Origin: Planococcus shixiaomingii
GTDB taxonomy: Bacteria > Bacillota > Bacilli > Bacillales_A > Planococcaceae
NCBI RefSeq assembly: GCF_030413615.1
Contig: NZ_CP129236.1
Coordinates: forward strand, 101,001 to 165,000
DNA: 64,000 bases
Direction of reading: 5' to 3'
Under the pieces are notes generated by a model that did not search any database, was not told the DNA's origin, and worked only from the letters and a program-made list of their open reading frames with translations. This document shows positions 18,016-30,367 of this stretch, one piece after another. The position numbers and the translations under genes were made by a program. Each line of letters starts with the position of its first letter. Position 1 is the stretch's first letter.

Positions 18016-21000
18016 TTGGCAGGTCAACTAGTTCAGTACGGTCAGCATCGTCAACGCAGAAGTTTTTCGAGAATCAGTGAAGTACTGGATCTTCCGAACT
18101 TGATTGAAATTCAGTCATCGTCTTATGAGTGGTTCCTTGAAGAAGGATTGCGCGAAATGTTCCGAGACATCTCGCCGATTGAAGATTTCACAGGAAATCT
18201 GTCGCTCGAGTTTGTTGATTACAGTCTCGCGGATCCAAAATATCCGGTTGATGAATCGAAGGAACGGGACGTAACTTACGCAGCTCCACTTCGCGTAAAA
18301 GTACGTCTTCATAACAAAGAAACGGACGAAGTGAAGGAACAAGACGTCTTTATGGGAGATTTCCCGTTAATGACGGAAACCGGAACTTTTGTGATCAATG
18401 GTGCGGAACGCGTTATCGTTTCTCAATTGGTACGTTCGCCGAGTGTTTATTTCCATGACAAAACAGACAAAAATGGTAAAAAAGGCTTTGGGGCTACGGT
18501 CATTCCAAACCGTGGTGCATGGCTTGAATACGAAACAGATGCTAAAGATGTTGTGTATGTTCGAATCGACCGTACACGTAAATTGCCTGTGACGGTTCTT
18601 TTAAGAGCGCTTGGATTCGGTTCCGATCAAGAAATCATTGATTTGCTTGGTGATAACGAATTCCTTCAAAATACGCTGGAAAAAGACAACACAGAAAGCA
18701 CAGAAAAAGCGCTTCTAGAAATTTATGAGCGTTTGCGCCCAGGCGAGCCACCAACAGTCGAAAGTGCTAAAAGCTTACTATATTCACGTTTCTTCGACCC
18801 AAAACGCTATGACTTAGCAAATGTGGGCCGCTATAAAATGAACAAAAAGCTACACATCAAAAATCGTTTATTCAATCAAACCATTGCTGAAACATTGGTT
18901 GATCCTGAAACAGGCGAAATTTTGGTTGAAGCTGGTACTTTAATCGACCGTCGAGTTCTGGATCGTTTGATTCCTAACTTGGAAAGTGGCGTAGGTTTCC
19001 ATACAGTGAACCCAGTAAACGGTGTTCTTGAAGGAGACGTAACACTTCAATCGGTTAAAATCTTTGCTCCAAATGATGAGAACCAGAAAGAAATTACGGT
19101 AATCAGTAATGCTTACGTGGAAGATAAGATTAAACATGTAACACCGGCTGATATCATTTCTTCTATTAGTTACTTCTTTAACCTACTTTACGGTGTTGGA
19201 AACACGGACGATATCGATCACCTTGGTAACCGCCGCCTTCGTTCGGTAGGGGAGCTATTGCAGAATCAGTTCCGCATTGGTTTATCCCGTATGGAGCGTG
19301 TAGTGCGTGAGCGTATGTCAATCAATGATACGCAAGCAATCGTACCGCAACAATTGATCAATATCCGTCCGGTTATTGCATCTATTAAAGAATTCTTCGG
19401 TAGTTCTCAGCTTTCTCAGTTTATGGACCAAACAAATCCATTAGCTGAATTGACGCATAAACGCCGTCTATCGGCGCTTGGACCCGGTGGTTTAACACGT
19501 GAACGTGCAGGCTTTGAAGTGCGTGACGTTCACTATTCCCACTATGGCCGCATGTGTCCAATTGAAACGCCTGAGGGCCCGAACATTGGTTTGATCAATA
19601 CGCTTTCTACTTTTGCGAAAGTAAATAAATTTGGTTTTATTGAAACGCCATATCGACGCGTCGATCCAGAAACCAGCATTGTAACAGAACATATTGATTA
19701 TCTGACGGCTGATGAAGAAGACAACTATGTAGTGGCGCAAGCCAATTCGCAATTGAACCCGGATGGTTCATTTGTCGAAGATGAAGTTGTTGCACGTTTC
19801 CGTGGTGAAAACACCGTTTACAAACGCAGCAGCATCGACTACATGGACGTTTCTCCTAAGCAAGTTGTATCTGTAGCGACAGCGTGTATCCCGTTCCTTG
19901 AAAATGACGACTCCAACCGAGCGTTGATGGGTGCGAACATGCAGCGTCAAGCTGTTCCATTGTTAAACCCTGAAGCGCCATTCGTTGGCACAGGAATGGA
20001 ACACCTTGCAGCACGTGACTCAGGAGCAGCAGTAATCGCTAAACACGATGGTATTGTTGAATCGGTAGAAGCGAAAGAAATTAAAGTTCGCAACATTGAA
20101 GAAGTCGACGGCCAAGAAGTAAAAGGCGACGTAACTACGTACAGATTGCAAAAGTTTGTCCGTTCTAACCAAGGGACTAGCTATAATCAACGTCCAATTG
20201 TAAAAGTGGGCGACCGCGTGTCAAAACGCGATATTCTAGCAGACGGTCCTTCAATGGAACGCGGAGAAATGGCATTAGGACGTAACGTATTAGTTGCATT
20301 TATGACATGGGATGGCTTCAACTATGAAGATGCGATCATAATGAGTGAACGTTTAGTTAAAGACGATGTTTACACATCTGTCCATATTGAAGAATATGAA
20401 TCAGATTCACGCGATACGAAACTTGGGCCTGAAGAAATTACACGCGATATCCCGAACGTTGGAGAAGATGCGCTTCGTAATTTGGACGACCGAGGAATTA
20501 TCCGTGTCGGAGCAGAAGTAAAAGACGGCGATATTCTCGTTGGTAAAGTCACTCCTAAAGGGGTTACAGAGCTAACTGCAGAAGAACGCCTCTTGCATGC
20601 AATCTTTGGTGAAAAAGCGCGTGAAGTACGTGATACGTCTCTAAGAGTGCCTCACGGTGCTGGCGGTATCGTACTTGATGTGAAAATCTTCAATCGTGAA
20701 GATGGCGATGAGTTGCCACCAGGCGTTAACCAATTGGTCCGCGCTTATATCGTTCAGAAACGTAAAATTTCAGTCGGCGATAAGATGGCCGGACGTCACG
20801 GTAACAAAGGTGTTATTTCACGCATTCTTCCTGAAGAAGATATGCCGTTTATGCCAGATGGCACTCCAGTCGACATCATGCTTAACCCGCTTGGTGTACC
20901 TTCGCGGATGAACATCGGGCAAGTACTGGAATTGCATTTAGGTATGGCTTCCCGTTCACTTGGAATTCATATGGCGTCTTCAGTATTTGATGGTGCCAAT

Positions 21001-21570
21001 GAAGAAGATGTATGGGGAACAATGGAAGAGGCAGGAATGTCGCGTGACGGGAAAACTGTTCTTTATGACGGCCGTTCCGGTGAAGCATTCGATAACCGTG
21101 TATCTGTAGGGATCATGTACATGATCAAACTTGCGCACATGGTTGACGATAAATTGCACGCCCGTTCAACTGGTCCTTACTCACTTGTTACTCAGCAGCC
21201 TCTTGGCGGTAAAGCTCAGTTCGGTGGACAGCGTTTCGGTGAAATGGAAGTATGGGCACTCGAAGCTTATGGTGCTGCTCATACCCTTCAAGAAATCTTG
21301 ACAGTCAAGTCGGATGACGTAGTTGGACGTGTTAAAACGTATGAAGCTATTGTCAAAGGCGAAAGCGTACCAGAGCCAAGTGTTCCTGAATCATTCAAAG
21401 TATTGATTAAAGAACTTCAAAGTTTAGGTATGGATGTTAAGATGTTGACGATTGACGATGAAGAAATTGAATTGCGCGATTTGGACGAAGAAGACGATCT
21501 TCAGCCAGCTGATTCATTAAATATCTTGCCAATTGCAGATAAAGAAGCACCTGTTGGAACAATTGATTAA
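18016..21570 (+). CDS. rpoB: RNA polymerase subunit beta
   Basis: This is the catalytic beta subunit of RNA polymerase. The start is set at TTG 18016 because GAGGGGTG lies 6 nt upstream and homologues begin at this point; a GTG at 18007 is part of the SD. The product is 1184 residues. The rifampicin region reads [20 protein letters not shown] and then RRLSALG, a wild-type sequence at the common resistance sites. The acidic tail is shorter than in B. subtilis. Confidence 0.97.
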   Translation: MAGQLVQYGQHRQRRSFSRISEVLDLPNLIEIQSSSYEWFLEEGLREMFRDISPIEDFTGNLSLEFVDYSLADPKYPVDESKERDVTYAAPLRVKVRLHNKETDEVKEQDVFMGDFPLMTETGTFVINGAERVIVSQLVRSPSVYFHDKTDKNGKKGFGATVIPNRGAWLEYETDAKDVVYVRIDRTRKLPVTVLLRALGFGSDQEIIDLLGDNEFLQNTLEKDNTESTEKALLEIYERLRPGEPPTVESAKSLLYSRFFDPKRYDLANVGRYKMNKKLHIKNRLFNQTIAETLVDPETGEILVEAGTLIDRRVLDRLIPNLESGVGFHTVNPVNGVLEGDVTLQSVKIFAPNDENQKEITVISNAYVEDKIKHVTPADIISSISYFFNLLYGVGNTDDIDHLGNRRLRSVGELLQNQFRIGLSRMERVVRERMSINDTQAIVPQQLINIRPVIASIKEFFGSSQLSQFMDQTNPLAELTHKRRLSALGPGGLTRERAGFEVRDVHYSHYGRMCPIETPEGPNIGLINTLSTFAKVNKFGFIETPYRRVDPETSIVTEHIDYLTADEEDNYVVAQANSQLNPDGSFVEDEVVARFRGENTVYKRSSIDYMDVSPKQVVSVATACIPFLENDDSNRALMGANMQRQAVPLLNPEAPFVGTGMEHLAARDSGAAVIAKHDGIVESVEAKEIKVRNIEEVDGQEVKGDVTTYRLQKFVRSNQGTSYNQRPIVKVGDRVSKRDILADGPSMERGEMALGRNVLVAFMTWDGFNYEDAIIMSERLVKDDVYTSVHIEEYESDSRDTKLGPEEITRDIPNVGEDALRNLDDRGIIRVGAEVKDGDILVGKVTPKGVTELTAEERLLHAIFGEKAREVRDTSLRVPHGAGGIVLDVKIFNREDGDELPPGVNQLVRAYIVQKRKISVGDKMAGRHGNKGVISRILPEEDMPFMPDGTPVDIMLNPLGVPSRMNIGQVLELHLGMASRSLGIHMASSVFDGANEEDVWGTMEEAGMSRDGKTVLYDGRSGEAFDNRVSVGIMYMIKLAHMVDDKLHARSTGPYSLVTQQPLGGKAQFGGQRFGEMEVWALEAYGAAHTLQEILTVKSDDVVGRVKTYEAIVKGESVPEPSVPESFKVLIKELQSLGMDVKMLTIDDEEIELRDLDEEDDLQPADSLNILPIADKEAPVGTID

Positions 21571-21583
21571 TAACATTTGGGAT

Positions 21584-21607
21584 CGAACGGTACTAACCGG
21601 CCGTTCG
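21584..21607 (+). promoter_or_regulatory. Hairpin in the rpoB-rpoC spacer
   Basis: CGAACGG (21584-21590) and CCGTTCG (21601-21607) form a 7-bp stem with a 10-nt loop. There is no T-run, so it is a possible processing or stability element rather than a terminator. Confidence 0.45.
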
Positions 21608-21677
21608 GCTTCCATTTGCTTGGTTACAAACGAGGAAGAGCCGTGCAGAAACTCGAGACAAAAGGGAGGTAGGCTCC

Positions 21678-24600
21678 TTGATAGATGTTAACAATTTTGA
21701 GTACATGAAAATCGGATTAGCGTCACCCGATAAAATTCGCTCATGGTCTTATGGAGAAGTCAAAAAGCCAGAAACAATTAACTACCGTACATTAAAACCT
21801 GAAAAAGACGGTTTGTTCTGTGAACGTATTTTCGGTCCTACAAAAGACTGGGAATGTCATTGCGGAAAATACAAACGTGTTCGTTATAAAGGTGTTGTCT
21901 GTGATCGCTGTGGCGTTGAAGTTACGCGTTCAAAAGTAAGACGTGAACGTATGGGCCACATTGAACTTGCAGCTCCTGTTTCACATATCTGGTATTTCAA
22001 AGGGATTCCGAGCCGTATGGGCCTTATCTTGGATATGTCCCCGCGCTCACTCGAAGAAGTTATCTATTTTGCTTCTTATGTAGTAATCGACCCTGCGGAT
22101 ACACCGCTTGAAAAGAAACAACTTCTTTCTGAAAAAGAATACCGTGCATATCGCGATAAGTTCGGCAAGAAATTCCAAGCTGCGATGGGAGCAGAAGCGA
22201 TCAAACGACTTCTACAAGAAATCGATCTTGAACGTGAAACTGACTCATTGAAAGAAGAATTGAAAACGGCTCAAGGCCAACGCCGCACTCGTGCGATTAA
22301 ACGTCTTGAAGTGGTGGAATCTTTCCGTAACTCAGGAAACAACCCTGATTGGATGATTCTAGATGTTCTTCCAGTTATTCCACCTGAACTACGTCCGATG
22401 GTTCAATTAGACGGTGGCCGCTTTGCGACTTCCGATTTAAACGATCTTTATCGCCGCGTAATCAACCGGAACAACCGCTTGAAACGATTGTTAGATCTTG
22501 GTGCTCCAAGCATTATTGTTCAAAACGAAAAACGTATGCTTCAGGAAGCTGTAGATGCGTTGATCGACAATGGTCGTCGTGGCCGTCCTGTTACCGGACC
22601 GGGTAACCGTCCATTGAAATCTCTTTCTCATATGCTGAAAGGGAAACAAGGGCGCTTCCGCCAAAACCTTCTTGGTAAACGTGTTGACTATTCAGGGCGT
22701 TCCGTTATCGTTGTGGGACCAAACTTGAAAATGTATCAGTGCGGCTTGCCGAAGGGAATGGCAATCGAGTTGTTCAAGCCTTTCGTTATGAAAGAGCTTG
22801 TTGAACGCGGACTTGCTCACAACATTAAGAGCGCAAAGCGCAAAATTGAACGTCTTCATTCTGAAGTTTGGGATGTACTTGAAGATGTCATCAAGGAGCA
22901 TCCGGTTCTATTGAACCGAGCACCGACCCTTCATAGACTTGGTATTCAAGCATTTGAACCGACTCTTGTTGAAGGAAAAGCGATCCGTCTTCATCCACTT
23001 GTATGTACTGCATACAACGCCGATTTCGATGGTGACCAAATGGCTGTTCACGTACCGTTATCATCCGAAGCACAAGCAGAAGCAAGACTTTTGATGCTTG
23101 CAGCTCAAAACATTTTGAACCCGAAAGATGGAAAACCTGTTGTAACACCATCTCAGGATATGGTTTTAGGAAACTATTACTTAACTCTTGAGCGTGAAGG
23201 TGCTACAGGAGAAGGTGCTACTTTTACCGGACCGGAAGAAGTAATGATCGCTTATCAAACAGGCCACGTCCATCTTCATACACGAATCGCAGTTTTAGCG
23301 GGATCGGTTAATAACCCGACATTTACAAAAGAACAAAACAAAATGCTATTGCTGACTACGGTTGGTAAAGTCATTTTCAATGAAATTTTGCCAAAGTCGT
23401 TCCCTTATATAAACGAACCAACAAATTACAACTTGCAAGTAGAAACACCAGCCAAGTATTTCGTGCCGACTACTACAGATGTCCGCCGTTATATTCAAGA
23501 AGCTGAGCTAGTAACACCATTTAAAAAGAAAATCCTTGGAGAAATCATCGCTGAAGTATTCACGCGTTTCCATATTACGGAAACTTCAAGAATGCTTGAC
23601 CGTATGAAGAGCCTTGGCTTTAAATACTCAACTCAAGCCGGTATTACAGTTGGAGTGGCAGACATTGTCGTACTTCCTGATAAAGGTGAAATTTTGATTG
23701 AAGCACAAGCGAACGTTGACAAGGTAATGAAACAGTTCCGCCGCGGACTCATTACTGAAGAAGAGCGTTATGCACGTGTCATCTCTTACTGGAGTAGCGC
23801 GAAAGACGTTATTCAAGAAAAGTTGATGGCTTCTCTTGATAAGACCAACCCGATTTACATGATGAGTGACTCTGGTGCCCGTGGTAACGCGTCCAACTTT
23901 ACACAGCTCGCTGGTATGCGCGGACTTATGGCCAACCCGGCTGGTCGTATCATTGAACTCCCAATCAAATCTTCATTCCGTGAAGGTTTGACAGTACTCG
24001 AATACTTCATTTCAACTCACGGTGCGCGTAAAGGTCTTGCCGATACAGCACTGAAAACAGCCGATTCAGGGTATTTGACTCGTCGCTTGGTAGACGTTGC
24101 ACAAGATGCGATTGTCCGCGAAAACGATTGTGGCACAGACCGTGGTTTGCTTGTTGGGGCGTTAATGGAAGGTACGGAAGTTATTGAAGAGCTTGACGAG
24201 CGTATTGTTGGCCGCCATGCGAAGAAAACTGTCCGCCATCCTGAGACAAAAGAAGTGATTGTAGCAAAAGATGAATTGATTACTCAAGATTTGTCTCGCC
24301 TTGTTGTTGATGCGGGCATCAAAGAAGTTACGATTCGTTCTGCATTTACTTGCAATACAAAGCACGGCGTTTGTAAGAAATGCTACGGTACAAACTTGGC
24401 GACTGGTGACGAAGTTGAAGTGGGCGAAGCAGTAGGAATTATTGCAGCTCAATCAATCGGTGAACCAGGAACTCAGCTTACAATGCGTACATTCCATACA
24501 GGTGGGGTTGCGGGTGATGATATTACCCAAGGTCTTCCACGTATCCAAGAAATTTTTGAATCGCGTAATCCAAAAGGGCAAGCTGTTATTTCTGAAATCA

Positions 24601-25283
24601 ACGGTACTATCACCGAAATTGATGAGATTAGAGAAGGCCTGAAGGAAATTACGATTCAAGGAGACGTTGAAACCCGTAAATACCTCGCTCCTTATAATGC
24701 ACGCCTAAAAGTCCAGCTGAATGATCCAATTCGCCGCGGTGAAGTATTAACTGACGGTTCAATTGATCCAAAGCAATTGCTGCAAGTTAAAGATGTACAA
24801 TCTGTACAAGTTTATCTATTGAAAGAAGTTCAAAAAGTTTACCGTATGCAGGGTGTTGAAATCGGCGATAAGCACGTTGAAGTTATGGTTCGTCAAATGT
24901 TCCGTAAAGTTCGCGTAATCGAAGCCGGTGATACTGATTTGCTTCCAGGTTCACTTTTGGATATTCACCAATTTACAGAAGCAAACGTGAAAGCTGTTCT
25001 AGAAGGCAACTTGCCTGCTACAAGCCGTCCTGTTATTCTCGGGATCACAAAAGCTTCTCTTGAAACAGAATCATTCCTATCAGCAGCGTCCTTCCAAGAA
25101 ACGACTCGTGTCCTAACAGATGCAGCCATCAAAGGGAAGCGCGATGAATTATTAGGTTTGAAAGAAAACGTCATTATTGGTAAACTTGTTCCGGCGGGAA
25201 CTGGTATGCAACGTTATCGCCAGATCAAGATTGCTCAAAATGAAAAGCGTGAACAAGCAGAAGCAGTCAGCACAGAATCTTAA
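21678..25283 (+). CDS. rpoC: RNA polymerase subunit beta'
   Basis: The 1201-residue beta' subunit holds the catalytic magnesium site NADFDGD near residue 447. It has an N-terminal zinc-binding segment (CHCGKYK...CDRCG) and a second one (CGTDRG, then [11 protein letters not shown]). Start is TTG 21678 behind GGGAGGT, giving [14 protein letters not shown] as in homologues. It is co-transcribed with rpoB and ends at a strong terminator. Confidence 0.97.
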   Translation: MIDVNNFEYMKIGLASPDKIRSWSYGEVKKPETINYRTLKPEKDGLFCERIFGPTKDWECHCGKYKRVRYKGVVCDRCGVEVTRSKVRRERMGHIELAAPVSHIWYFKGIPSRMGLILDMSPRSLEEVIYFASYVVIDPADTPLEKKQLLSEKEYRAYRDKFGKKFQAAMGAEAIKRLLQEIDLERETDSLKEELKTAQGQRRTRAIKRLEVVESFRNSGNNPDWMILDVLPVIPPELRPMVQLDGGRFATSDLNDLYRRVINRNNRLKRLLDLGAPSIIVQNEKRMLQEAVDALIDNGRRGRPVTGPGNRPLKSLSHMLKGKQGRFRQNLLGKRVDYSGRSVIVVGPNLKMYQCGLPKGMAIELFKPFVMKELVERGLAHNIKSAKRKIERLHSEVWDVLEDVIKEHPVLLNRAPTLHRLGIQAFEPTLVEGKAIRLHPLVCTAYNADFDGDQMAVHVPLSSEAQAEARLLMLAAQNILNPKDGKPVVTPSQDMVLGNYYLTLEREGATGEGATFTGPEEVMIAYQTGHVHLHTRIAVLAGSVNNPTFTKEQNKMLLLTTVGKVIFNEILPKSFPYINEPTNYNLQVETPAKYFVPTTTDVRRYIQEAELVTPFKKKILGEIIAEVFTRFHITETSRMLDRMKSLGFKYSTQAGITVGVADIVVLPDKGEILIEAQANVDKVMKQFRRGLITEEERYARVISYWSSAKDVIQEKLMASLDKTNPIYMMSDSGARGNASNFTQLAGMRGLMANPAGRIIELPIKSSFREGLTVLEYFISTHGARKGLADTALKTADSGYLTRRLVDVAQDAIVRENDCGTDRGLLVGALMEGTEVIEELDERIVGRHAKKTVRHPETKEVIVAKDELITQDLSRLVVDAGIKEVTIRSAFTCNTKHGVCKKCYGTNLATGDEVEVGEAVGIIAAQSIGEPGTQLTMRTFHTGGVAGDDITQGLPRIQEIFESRNPKGQAVISEINGTITEIDEIREGLKEITIQGDVETRKYLAPYNARLKVQLNDPIRRGEVLTDGSIDPKQLLQVKDVQSVQVYLLKEVQKVYRMQGVEIGDKHVEVMVRQMFRKVRVIEAGDTDLLPGSLLDIHQFTEANVKAVLEGNLPATSRPVILGITKASLETESFLSAASFQETTRVLTDAAIKGKRDELLGLKENVIIGKLVPAGTGMQRYRQIKIAQNEKREQAEAVSTES

Positions 25284-25299
25284 TAAGAGGTTATTGATT

Positions 25300-25334
25300 C
25301 CGGAAAGTTTAATAAAAACTTTCCGGGATTTTTT
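25300..25334 (+). terminator. Terminator after rpoC
   Basis: A perfect 11-bp stem CCGGAAAGTTT/AAACTTTCCGG (25300-25310 and 25316-25326) has a 5-nt loop and is followed by GATTTTTT. Confidence 0.93.
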
Positions 25335-25343
25335 AAGAATCGG

Positions 25344-25370
25344 TTGACACTGACAACGGAGAATGATAAC
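25344..25370 (+). promoter_or_regulatory. Promoter of the str operon
   Basis: TTGACA (25344-25349) is followed by GATAAC (25365-25370) at 15 bp, or TAACAT (25367-25372) at 17 bp. It lies just behind the rpoC terminator and drives rpsL-rpsG-fusA. Confidence 0.65.
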
Positions 25371-25371
25371 A

Positions 25372-25603
25372 TATTGAGGGTTGATGTTTAACGGTCTGTT
25401 ACTGCTCAATTTAAAATCATCAGATTAACTATTAAAGTAGTTTCAGATAAGTAAAACGATCAGCGGTAAAACAACAGTAAGCGCCTGAACGGTTACTGGA
25501 TACCAGTTTTTGTGTAGAAAACACAAAGACTTTGTTTTTACCCAAAAAATGAACCACCTGGATATGTGGTATTAGAACACCTTTTGAGAGGAGGAAAAAA
25601 TCA
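25372..25603 (+). other. Long rpsL leader without a gene
   Basis: This stretch holds no supported gene. Hairpins include ACTGG-ATA-CCAGT (25495-25507), TTTGTGT/ACACAAA around 25509-25527, and CCAC/GTGG around 25553-25568. In B. subtilis the L7Ae-like gene ybxF lies between rpoC and rpsL; it is absent here. A regulatory leader is likely, but no known ligand can be named. Confidence 0.5.
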
Positions 25604-26023
25604 ATGCCTACTATTAACCAATTAGTAAACAAACCTCGTAAACCAAAAAGCACGAAATCAGGCTCACCAGCGTTGAACAAAGGCTATAACAGTTTCCAAA
25701 AGTCTCAGACTAATGTTACCTCGCCTCAAAAACGTGGAGTTTGTACTCGTGTGGGTACGATGACACCAAAAAAACCAAACTCAGCATTGCGTAAATACGC
25801 ACGTGTGCGTTTGACAAACCAACTTGAGGTTAATGCTTACATCCCTGGAGAAGGCCACAACCTTCAAGAGCACAGTGTAATTCTTCTTCGCGGCGGACGC
25901 GTAAAAGATTTACCGGGTGTACGTTACCATATCGTACGTGGAGCACTTGATACTGCTGGAGTAAACGGCCGTATGCAAGGACGTTCTAAATACGGAACTA
26001 AACGCCCTAAAGAAAAAAAATAA
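25604..26023 (+). CDS. rpsL: 30S ribosomal protein S12
   Basis: S12 is part of the decoding centre. The 139-residue protein contains [19 protein letters not shown] and [14 protein letters not shown], with lysines at both classical streptomycin positions, so the sequence is wild type. The SD GAGGAGG is strong. First gene of the str operon. Confidence 0.97.
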   Translation: MPTINQLVNKPRKPKSTKSGSPALNKGYNSFQKSQTNVTSPQKRGVCTRVGTMTPKKPNSALRKYARVRLTNQLEVNAYIPGEGHNLQEHSVILLRGGRVKDLPGVRYHIVRGALDTAGVNGRMQGRSKYGTKRPKEKK

Positions 26024-26539
<516 letters not shown>

Positions 26540-26590
26540 TTTCTTTCGAGATGTTAAAATCTTAATCCGAGACGGAAGGAGAAAAACAAC

Positions 26591-28669
26591 ATGGCAAGAG
26601 AGTTCTCCTTAGACAAAACACGTAATATCGGAATCATGGCACACATTGATGCCGGTAAAACGACTACTACGGAGCGTATTTTATACTACACAGGTAAAAT
26701 CCATAAAATTGGGGAAACGCATGAAGGTGCTTCTCAAATGGACTGGATGGAGCAGGAGCAAGAACGTGGAATTACAATCACATCTGCTGCTACAACTGCT
26801 TCATGGAAAAACCACCGTGTTAACATCATCGATACTCCTGGACACGTAGATTTCACTGTTGAAGTCGAACGTTCATTGCGCGTTCTTGATGGTGCTGTTA
26901 CAGTTCTTGATGCTCAATCAGGTGTTGAGCCTCAGACTGAAACCGTTTGGCGTCAAGCTACAACTTACGGAGTTCCACGTATCGTATTCATTAACAAAAT
27001 GGATAAAATCGGTGCTGATTTCCTTTACTCTGTAGGTACATTACACGATCGCCTACAAGCTAATGCACATCCGATCCAGTTGCCAATCGGCGCAGAAGAC
27101 GACTTTTCAGCAATTATCGATTTAGTTGAAATGAAGGCTCGCTTCTATGCAAACGATTTGGGAACTGAAATCACAGAAGGAGATATTCCTGAAGAGTACA
27201 AAGAACTTGCTGAAGAATGGCATACTAAATTAGTAGAAGCTGTTGCTGAGCTTGATGAAGACTTGATGGAAAAATACCTTGGCGGGGAAGAAATCACAAA
27301 AGAAGAACTTAAAGCGGCTATCCGTAAAGGAACATTAGACGTTGAGTTTTACCCAGTGGTTTGCGGAACTGCATTCAAAAACAAAGGGGTTCAATTAATG
27401 CTTGATGCAGTAATTGATTACCTACCATCACCACTTGATGTACCACCTATGACTGGTGTTCTTCCAGATTCAGATGAAGAAGTTATTCGTAAACCTAGCG
27501 AAGATGAGCCATTCTCTGCACTAGCGTTTAAAGTAATGACGGATCCATACGTTGGGAAATTGACTTTCTTCCGTGTGTATTCCGGTTCTCTTAAATCTGG
27601 CTCTTATGTTCAGAACTCTTCTAAAGGCAAGCGTGAGCGCGTAGGACGTATCCTTCAAATGCACGCAAACTCCCGTGAAGAAATTGCTGAAGTATATTGC
27701 GGAGATATTGCTGCTGCTATCGGGCTTAAAGATACATCAACAGGTGATACTTTAAGTGACGAGAAACATCAGGTAATTCTTGAGCGTATGGTATTCCCAG
27801 AACCTGTTATCTCACTTTCTGTGGAACCTAAGTCTAAAGCCGATCAAGACAAAATGGGTCAAGCCCTTGCGAAATTGCAAGAAGAAGATCCAACTTTCCG
27901 TGCGCACACTGACCAGGAAACTGGCCAAACAATCATCGCAGGTATGGGTGAACTTCACCTTGATATCCTAGTTGACCGTATGCGCCGTGAGTTCAACGTA
28001 GAAGCTAACGTGGGTGCACCTCAGGTATCTTACCGTGAGACATTCCGTCAGTCTGCTAAAGTCGAAGGTAAATTCGTACGCCAATCTGGTGGACGCGGAC
28101 AATTCGGACACGTTTGGATTGAATTCTCTCCAAACGAAGAAGGAGCAGGTTTTGAATTTGAGAATGGTATCGTTGGTGGTGTTGTTCCACGTGAATACAT
28201 CCCAGCAGTTGAAGCGGGTCTTCGCGACTCTCTAGACAACGGTGTTATTGCCGGATATCCATTGATCGATATCAAAGCTCGTTTGTTCGACGGATCTTAT
28301 CATGATGTTGACTCGAACGAAATGGCATTTAAAGTTGCTGCTTCTATGGCACTTAAAAATGCAATCTCTAAAGTTAACCCGGTTCTTCTTGAGCCAATTA
28401 TGCGTGTTGAGGTTGTTATCCCTGAGGAATACCTTGGAGATATCATGGGTGACATTACGTCACGCCGCGGACGTGTAGAAGGTATGGACGCTCGCGGAAA
28501 CGCGCAAGTAGTTCGTGCTATGGTACCTCTTGCTGAAATGTTTGGTTATGCAACTTCATTGCGTTCTAACACGCAAGGCCGCGGTGTGTTCTCAATGCAC
28601 TTCGATCACTATGAAGAAGTACCAAAATCTATTTCTGAAGAGATTATCAAAAAAAATAAAGGTCAATAA
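26591..28669 (+). CDS. fusA: Elongation factor G
   Basis: EF-G drives ribosomal translocation with GTP hydrolysis. The 692 residues show G1 [12 protein letters not shown], the [11 protein letters not shown] switch, DTPGHVDF and NKMDK. All five domains are present at the usual length. The SD AAGGAG lies before ATG 26591, and rpsG ends 51 bp upstream. Confidence 0.97.
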   Translation: MAREFSLDKTRNIGIMAHIDAGKTTTTERILYYTGKIHKIGETHEGASQMDWMEQEQERGITITSAATTASWKNHRVNIIDTPGHVDFTVEVERSLRVLDGAVTVLDAQSGVEPQTETVWRQATTYGVPRIVFINKMDKIGADFLYSVGTLHDRLQANAHPIQLPIGAEDDFSAIIDLVEMKARFYANDLGTEITEGDIPEEYKELAEEWHTKLVEAVAELDEDLMEKYLGGEEITKEELKAAIRKGTLDVEFYPVVCGTAFKNKGVQLMLDAVIDYLPSPLDVPPMTGVLPDSDEEVIRKPSEDEPFSALAFKVMTDPYVGKLTFFRVYSGSLKSGSYVQNSSKGKRERVGRILQMHANSREEIAEVYCGDIAAAIGLKDTSTGDTLSDEKHQVILERMVFPEPVISLSVEPKSKADQDKMGQALAKLQEEDPTFRAHTDQETGQTIIAGMGELHLDILVDRMRREFNVEANVGAPQVSYRETFRQSAKVEGKFVRQSGGRGQFGHVWIEFSPNEEGAGFEFENGIVGGVVPREYIPAVEAGLRDSLDNGVIAGYPLIDIKARLFDGSYHDVDSNEMAFKVAASMALKNAISKVNPVLLEPIMRVEVVIPEEYLGDIMGDITSRRGRVEGMDARGNAQVVRAMVPLAEMFGYATSLRSNTQGRGVFSMHFDHYEEVPKSISEEIIKKNKGQ

Positions 28670-28698
28670 TTGAAATTTGATCTTTAATAACGTATAAA
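28670..28698 (+). promoter_or_regulatory. Internal promoter of tuf
   Basis: TTGAAA (28670-28675), a 17-bp spacer and TATAAA (28693-28698) begin right after the fusA stop. Transcription would start near 28705, at the edge of a large palindrome. Confidence 0.72.
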
Positions 28699-28707
28699 TA
28701 ATTTGTA

Positions 28708-28740
28708 TGCCTAGAGTAATAGGGCCCTATTACTCTGGCA
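28708..28740 (+). repeat. 24-bp perfect palindrome (33 nt with flanks) at the start of the tuf leader
   Basis: AGAGTAATAGGG (28713-28724) is directly followed by its exact complement CCCTATTACTCT (28725-28736), flanked by TGCC/GGCA (28708-28711 and 28737-28740) with one bulged T. No T-run follows. It could be an RNA stability or processing hairpin, or a DNA operator just downstream of the tuf promoter. Confidence 0.85.
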
Positions 28741-28784
28741 CTTCAAATTACCGAATAACTTACATTTTGAGGAGGATTTTTCTA

Positions 28785-29972
28785 ATGGGAAAAGCTAAAT
28801 TTGATCGCTCTAAAACACATGCGAATATTGGTACAATTGGTCACGTTGACCATGGTAAAACAACTTTGACTGCTGCTATCGCTACAGTACTTGCAAAACG
28901 CTCTGGTGGTACTGCAATGAGCTATGCTCAAATCGACAACGCACCTGAAGAAAAAGAACGTGGAATCACAATCAACACTTCTCACGTTGAATACGAAACT
29001 GCTGCTCGCCACTACGCACACGTTGACTGCCCAGGACACGCTGACTATGTTAAAAACATGATCACTGGTGCTGCACAAATGGACGGCGGGATCCTAGTAG
29101 TATCTGCTGCTGATGGCCCAATGCCACAAACTCGTGAGCACATCCTACTTTCACGTCAAGTTGGTGTTCCTTACCTAGTAGTATTCATGAACAAATGTGA
29201 TATGGTAGACGACGAAGAACTTCTTGAACTAGTTGAAATGGAAGTTCGCGATCTTCTTTCTGAATATGACTTCCCTGGCGATGACATTCCTGTTATCAAA
29301 GGTTCTGCTCTTAAAGCTCTTGAAGGCGAAGAAGAGTGGGAAGAAAAAATCGTTGAATTGATGAACGCAGTTGATGAGTACATCCCAACTCCACCACGTG
29401 ACACTGATAAGCCATTCATGATGCCAGTTGAGGACGTTTTCTCAATCACTGGTCGTGGTACAGTTGCTACTGGACGCGTTGAGCGTGGACAAGTTAAAAT
29501 TGGTGATACTGTTGACATTATCGGTCTTACAGAAGAGCCAAAATCTACAACTGTAACAGGTGTAGAAATGTTCCGTAAATTGCTTGATTATGCTGAAGCT
29601 GGCGACAACATTGGTGCACTTCTTCGCGGGGTTTCTCGTGACGACGTACAACGTGGACAAGTATTGGCTAAACCAGGCACAATCACTCCACACACTGAGT
29701 TCAAAGCTGAAGTTTATGTTCTTTCAAAAGAAGAGGGTGGACGTCACACTCCATTCTTCACAAACTACCGTCCACAGTTCTACTTCCGTACAACTGATGT
29801 AACTGGCGTTTGCAACCTTCCTGAAGGCGTTGAAATGGTTATGCCAGGAGACAACATCGAAATGAACGTTTCTTTGATCTCTCCAATCGCTCTTGAAGAA
29901 GGAACTAAGTTCTCTATCCGTGAGGGTGGACGTACTGTAGGCGCTGGCGTTGTTGCTTCTATCCAGAAGTAA
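28785..29972 (+). CDS. tuf: Elongation factor Tu
   Basis: EF-Tu delivers aminoacyl-tRNA to the ribosome. ATG 28785 follows GAGGAGG and gives 395 residues ([19 protein letters not shown]). [25 protein letters not shown] and NKCDMVDD are the GTP-binding motifs. The frame is open further upstream through the palindrome, which is clearly leader. A very strong terminator follows. Confidence 0.97.
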   Translation: MGKAKFDRSKTHANIGTIGHVDHGKTTLTAAIATVLAKRSGGTAMSYAQIDNAPEEKERGITINTSHVEYETAARHYAHVDCPGHADYVKNMITGAAQMDGGILVVSAADGPMPQTREHILLSRQVGVPYLVVFMNKCDMVDDEELLELVEMEVRDLLSEYDFPGDDIPVIKGSALKALEGEEEWEEKIVELMNAVDEYIPTPPRDTDKPFMMPVEDVFSITGRGTVATGRVERGQVKIGDTVDIIGLTEEPKSTTVTGVEMFRKLLDYAEAGDNIGALLRGVSRDDVQRGQVLAKPGTITPHTEFKAEVYVLSKEEGGRHTPFFTNYRPQFYFRTTDVTGVCNLPEGVEMVMPGDNIEMNVSLISPIALEEGTKFSIREGGRTVGAGVVASIQK

Positions 29973-29992
29973 TTTCTGTTAAGTGTTTTAAA

Positions 29993-30028
29993 CCCCCATC
30001 TCATTTTCCAATGAGATGGGGGTTTTTT
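29993..30028 (+). terminator. Terminator after tuf
   Basis: A perfect 13-bp stem CCCCCATCTCATT/AATGAGATGGGGG has a TTCC loop and is followed by TTTTTT. Confidence 0.96.
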
Positions 30029-30063
30029 GTTGATTTTATTAAAAGGAGAGGAGCAGCATAGTG

Positions 30064-30114
30064 ATGTGCTTTTCTTTGTTCTTTTTTTGTATATCCTCTG
30101 TTAACAAAGTTTAA
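30064..30114 (+). other. Possible 16-codon hydrophobic micro-ORF behind a strong SD
   Basis: AAAGGAGAGGAG (30042-30053) precedes GTG 30061 and ATG 30064. The ATG frame reads MCFSLFFFCISSVNKV and then stops. No promoter is visible between it and the tuf terminator. It could be chance, the remnant of a lost gene, or a small peptide. Confidence 0.2.
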
Positions 30115-30154
30115 AGAAAGAATTTTTAATAAGTAATTTAACTTTTTTAAAAAT

Positions 30155-30240
30155 AATTTTAACAAATTATTAAGTCTTCTTAAACCTTATCGCAATGGGA
30201 ATGAAAACGGATACATTCTAAGTGGAATATTCGGAATTTA
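30155..30240 (+). promoter_or_regulatory. Very AT-rich ilvE upstream region with two CodY-like boxes
   Basis: AATTTTAACAAATTA (30155-30169) matches 11 of 15 positions of the CodY consensus AATTTTCWGAAAATT, and AATATTCGGAATTTA (30226-30240) matches 10. CodY represses branched-chain amino acid genes in many Firmicutes. The surrounding sequence is so AT-rich that chance matches are likely. Confidence 0.35.
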
Positions 30241-30262
30241 GTGATTAATTATAAAAAGCCGG

Positions 30263-30291
30263 TTGACAGGCCATTTTAAAGGCGCTATGAT
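30263..30291 (+). promoter_or_regulatory. Promoter of ilvE
   Basis: Perfect TTGACA (30263-30268), a 17-bp spacer and TATGAT (30286-30291), with AT tracts upstream that may act as an UP element. Confidence 0.85.
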
Positions 30292-30367
30292 AACAACAAT
30301 TTAAAATTTTAAAACAATTATGCAATATATCGCTTGTTTAAGATTACAGAAGAAAGAAGTGAGCAGC

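Noticed and set aside
19380..19500. Possible rifampicin-resistance substitutions in rpoB
   Set aside because: The classical resistance positions read as wild type.
25740..25930. Possible streptomycin-resistance changes in rpsL
   Set aside because: Both key lysines are present; the Tyr in RKYARVR also occurs in B. subtilis.
28707..28784. N-terminal extension of tuf
   Set aside because: It runs through the palindrome and has no SD; EF-Tu starts at 28785.
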